DNA from: Deltaproteobacteria bacterium | GTDB lineage: Bacteria; Desulfobacterota; GWC2-55-46; DRQE01 | Direction: 5' to 3' | Length of the DNA: 8,149 bases | Assembly: GCA_030631875.1 (NCBI GenBank) | Contig: DAOVKH010000069.1 | Location: 1-8,149, forward strand | Shown: positions 6,349-8,149 of the stretch, piece after piece | Position numbering within the stretch: the first letter of the stretch is position 1 | Layout of the letters: the number at the start of each line of letters is the position of its first letter | The notes under the pieces: model-generated | Database searches by the model: none | What the model was told of the DNA's origin: nothing | Seen by the model: the letters and a program-made list of their open reading frames with translations, nothing else | Position numbers and translations under genes: made by a program

Positions 6349-6771
6349 GTAAGCCGTGCCGTCTTCAAGAGGGAGATGCGAAAGAACCTCCTTAAGGAGA
6401 AGGACGTTCTTCTTGCCGAGATAAATGAAAAGGTGCGCCACGAGAGCGAAGAGGGCAAATTCGAGATAGGCGACATATATGACATCGCCAGCAACGAGCG
6501 CGAGCGTGAATTAACGTTGATGCTTGGCGACAGAGAACGTGTTAAGATTCAAGAGATAGACGACGCCCTCGAAAGATTAAGCGATAAATACTACGGCATC
6601 TGCGAGGAGTGCGAAGAACCCATCGGCCAGGAACGCTTACGGGCACTTCCCTTCACGACCTCTTGCATTGAGTGCAAGTCCAATAATGAACAGGCCTCGC
6701 GCTTCAAAGGAAAGTTCGGAGACGAACTGCCGGTTAAGATACTCGAAAAGCCATACGAAGACGAAAACTAA
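6115..6771 (+). CDS. DksA/TraR-family zinc-finger regulator with histone H1-like lysine-rich N-terminus
   Basis: A 218-residue two-part protein. Residues 1-78 are almost only Lys, Ala, Thr, Pro, Val and Ser: 30 lysines, mostly in KK pairs, and no Asp or Glu before residue 87, as in histone H1 tails and bacterial DNA-compacting proteins. Residues about 84-193 form a DksA-like unit: a coiled-coil (KREMRKNLLKEKDVLLAEINEKV), the tip motif DIYDIAS (120-126) aligning with DPVDRAA of E. coli DksA (Asp71, Asp74, Ala76), a second helix (RERELTLMLGDRERVKIQEIDDALERL), and a C4 zinc finger (C163, C166, C184, C187; YGICEECEEPIGQERL). DksA enters the RNA polymerase secondary channel and works with ppGpp. 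The tail probably holds the protein on DNA (inference). A short acidic C-terminus ends in YEDEN. It is divergent from mnmG and 49 nt upstream of apbE. Family call firm; role of the fusion unknown. Confidence 0.93.
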   Translation: MATTKKNSKSTPKKAATPKKKTAAKKPLKKVATKATAKKATTKKPVASKKAAKKVATPKKVVKKAAAPKKKSAVKSKTVSRAVFKREMRKNLLKEKDVLLAEINEKVRHESEEGKFEIGDIYDIASNERERELTLMLGDRERVKIQEIDDALERLSDKYYGICEECEEPIGQERLRALPFTTSCIECKSNNEQASRFKGKFGDELPVKILEKPYEDEN

Positions 6772-6792
6772 GAACCACGCTAAAGAAGACCC

Positions 6793-6811
6793 ACCTTTAC
6801 CCTATAAAGGT
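6793..6811 (+). promoter_or_regulatory. Hairpin covering the apbE ribosome binding site
   Basis: ACCTTTA (6793-6799) and TAAAGGT (6805-6811) pair perfectly over 7 bp around a 5-nt loop. The 3' arm contains AAGG (6807-6810), the only Shine-Dalgarno candidate for apbE, 10 nt before its ATG. The structure could reduce apbE translation unless opened, for example by ribosomes finishing the gene upstream. It lacks a following U-run, so it is not an intrinsic terminator. Confidence 0.4.
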
Positions 6812-6820
6812 TGCCACGCC

Positions 6821-7900
6821 ATGGCTGATATTAAAACTCATAAAGAAACAAAGCCCGCAAAGCCCCCTAAAAACAACCGTTCTACCCTTAAGACCATTCT
6901 CTACCCGCTCATCAGCATTTCGGTAATATTGCTCGTCGTACTTCCCATGATATTAAAGAAATCAGATGACGTAACCATCTTTAAGCGTATGCTAATGGGT
7001 ACGACCATTGAGATTACCTTAAAGGAAGATACTCCGGAATCTCAAAAGGCCGTGGATAACGCCTTTAATGAGATAGCACGTCTGGAGAAGATATTCAGCA
7101 GTTACGACCCAAAGAGTGACGTATCGAGGATAACAGATACGGCCGGCAAGGGCTGGGTACAGGTCTCGCCCGAAGTCATAGAGGTCTTGGATATAGCACT
7201 ACGGATATCACGCTTAAGCGACGGGGGCTTTGATCCGACATTCGGCGCGCTAAGTGAGCTATGGGATTTCTCCGCTAAGAGCGAAAAGATACTGCCCACA
7301 AAGAAGGAGATTAACGAGCTCCTGCCGCTCGTCGATTACCGCGGCGTATTGATAGGACGCTTTCAGTCGGTCGTAATGCTCAAAGAAAAGGGTATGAAGC
7401 TTAACTTGGGTGGGGTTGCCAAGGGCTATATCGTCGGACGTGCCTTTGAGAAGCTAAAGGAGGCGGGTCTTAATTGGGCTATAATAAAGGCCGGCGGCGA
7501 GATAACTGTCTTTAGCGAAAGTGGCGAGCTATTCGAGGTCGGCGTACAGGATCCAAGAGATAAGAACAAGATTGTCGGACAGCTCTCCATAATGAACGGA
7601 GCCGTATCTACCTCTGGCGACTACGAACGCTTCTTCATAAAGGACGATGTGCGCTACCACCACATTATAGATACAAAGACCGGCTACCCGGCGCGCGGCC
7701 TTAGGAGCGTAACCATCGTAAGCACAGACCCGACACTTGCCGATGCCCTATCTACTGCCGTATTCATAATGGGTAGAGACGAAGGCATGAAGCTCATCGA
7801 AGACCTCAAGGGTGTCGAAGGGGTCATCATAGACACCTTCGGCGAGATACTCTTATCGAGCGGACTTACCGACAGGTTTTCACCCGAAAAAACAAAGTAA
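6821..7900 (+). CDS. apbE: FAD:protein FMN transferase ApbE, membrane-anchored
   Basis: A 359-residue ApbE. After a basic cytoplasmic stretch, residues 26-45 form one transmembrane helix (ILYPLISISVILLVVLPMIL) with no lipobox cysteine, so the catalytic domain would face the periplasm on a membrane anchor rather than a lipid. Conserved blocks: MGTTIEITL (59-67), SSYDPKSDVSRI (93-104), GGFDPTFGAL..LWDF (135-150), LNLGGVAKGYIVGRA (194-208), KAGGEI (223-228), HHIIDTKTGYPARG (280-293) and the Mg2+-binding ADALSTAVFIMG (307-318). It moves FMN from FAD to a Thr/Ser of flavoproteins such as RnfG, RnfD or NqrC; no target lies in this window. The ATG at 6821 is chosen over an in-frame one at 6668, because the extra 51 residues overlap the previous gene and are unlike any ApbE. 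It lies 49 nt behind the DksA-like gene and may be cotranscribed. Confidence 0.96.
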   Translation: MADIKTHKETKPAKPPKNNRSTLKTILYPLISISVILLVVLPMILKKSDDVTIFKRMLMGTTIEITLKEDTPESQKAVDNAFNEIARLEKIFSSYDPKSDVSRITDTAGKGWVQVSPEVIEVLDIALRISRLSDGGFDPTFGALSELWDFSAKSEKILPTKKEINELLPLVDYRGVLIGRFQSVVMLKEKGMKLNLGGVAKGYIVGRAFEKLKEAGLNWAIIKAGGEITVFSESGELFEVGVQDPRDKNKIVGQLSIMNGAVSTSGDYERFFIKDDVRYHHIIDTKTGYPARGLRSVTIVSTDPTLADALSTAVFIMGRDEGMKLIEDLKGVEGVIIDTFGEILLSSGLTDRFSPEKTK

Positions 7901-7902
7901 CA

Positions 7903-8149
7903 CTACTCCGAGTATGTAACCCCGTTTTGAATACCTCTTTGAAAGTAATCTACCGCTCGGTTGTGTTCCTTGAGCGTCCTTGAAAATTTGTGCGTACCGT
8001 CGTTACGTGAGACAAAGTACAGATAATCCTCGTTATTCGGATTAAGGGCAGCACCTACGGCGCTGCTTCCGGGGCTTGCTATGGGGCCAGGCGGAAGGCC
8101 GTATATCTTGTATGTATTATATGGCGTAAAGGTCTTCAGATCTTTCCTC
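7903..8149 (-). CDS. mltG: Endolytic murein transglycosylase MltG, C-terminal part (5' end outside window)
   Basis: My minus-strand translation gives 81 residues ending in a TAG at 7905-7903. It contains the C-terminal MltG (YceG) signature: DLKTFTPYNTYKIYGLPPGPIASPG, then AALNPNNEDYLYFVSRNDGTHKFSRTLKEHNRAV. MltG is an inner-membrane, periplasm-facing lytic transglycosylase that cleaves nascent glycan strands and sets their length. The membrane anchor and catalytic glutamate lie beyond the window edge, so activity cannot be judged. It is convergent with apbE, with 2 nt between the stop codons. Confidence 0.94.
   Translation of the reverse strand, partial: RKDLKTFTPYNTYKIYGLPPGPIASPGSSAVGAALNPNNEDYLYFVSRNDGTHKFSRTLKEHNRAVDYFQRGIQNGVTYSE

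Noticed and set aside
6105..6494. 129-codon minus-strand open frame rich in Phe, Leu and Ala, resembling a membrane protein
   Set aside because: It is the antisense shadow of the AAG-rich lysine tract; the opposite strand of Lys/Ala codons gives Phe/Leu/Gly/Ala codons.
6668..6820. N-terminal extension of apbE from an ATG at 6668
   Set aside because: It overlaps the end of the DksA-like gene in another frame, its residues resemble no ApbE N-terminus, and the ATG at 6821 gives a normal anchor-plus-domain protein.

Overview
The window carries a compact set of housekeeping and cell-organisation genes of a diderm bacterium with balanced GC. The order mnmG-rsmG-parA-parB-bactofilin, two parS sites beside parA, lipoprotein and periplasmic enzymes, and a DksA-type regulator fused to a lysine-rich tail all suggest a Deltaproteobacteria-like (Desulfobacterota/Myxococcota-like) or neighbouring lineage. 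That placement is inferred from gene order and architecture. No rRNA, tRNA, CRISPR, IS element or phage gene is visible.

Layout. From about 6048 down to 1, everything reads on the minus strand: a promoter at 6019-6048, then mnmG (tRNA U34 modification), rsmG (16S rRNA m7G methyltransferase, 2 nt behind mnmG), a 190-nt gap with two perfect parS palindromes and a parA promoter, then parA, parB, a bactofilin, and a predicted lipoprotein of the D-aminoacylase-type amidohydrolase superfamily that runs off the left edge. From 6077 to 7900 the plus strand carries a DksA/TraR zinc-finger protein with a histone-H1-like N-terminus, followed by apbE (periplasmic FMN transferase). At the right edge the C-terminus of mltG (endolytic murein transglycosylase) converges on apbE, with only 2 nt between the stop codons.

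How the parts fit. ParA, ParB and parS form a complete chromosome segregation module next to two RNA-modification genes, a classic origin-proximal association. The bactofilin behind parB could supply a polar or envelope scaffold for it. The amidohydrolase is 7 nt behind the bactofilin and is probably cotranscribed.

Most notable points: (1) parA and the DksA-like gene both have a good sigma70-type promoter whose -10 box ends 9-10 nt before the ATG, with no usable Shine-Dalgarno, so both look nearly leaderless; (2) the DksA-like protein joins an acid-free tail with 30 lysines in 78 residues to an intact DksA finger and zinc site; (3) the amidohydrolase lacks the usual HxH metal motif and the usual Cys/Glu ligand; (4) a 7-bp hairpin covers the apbE ribosome binding site. 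No wholly new multi-gene system was found.
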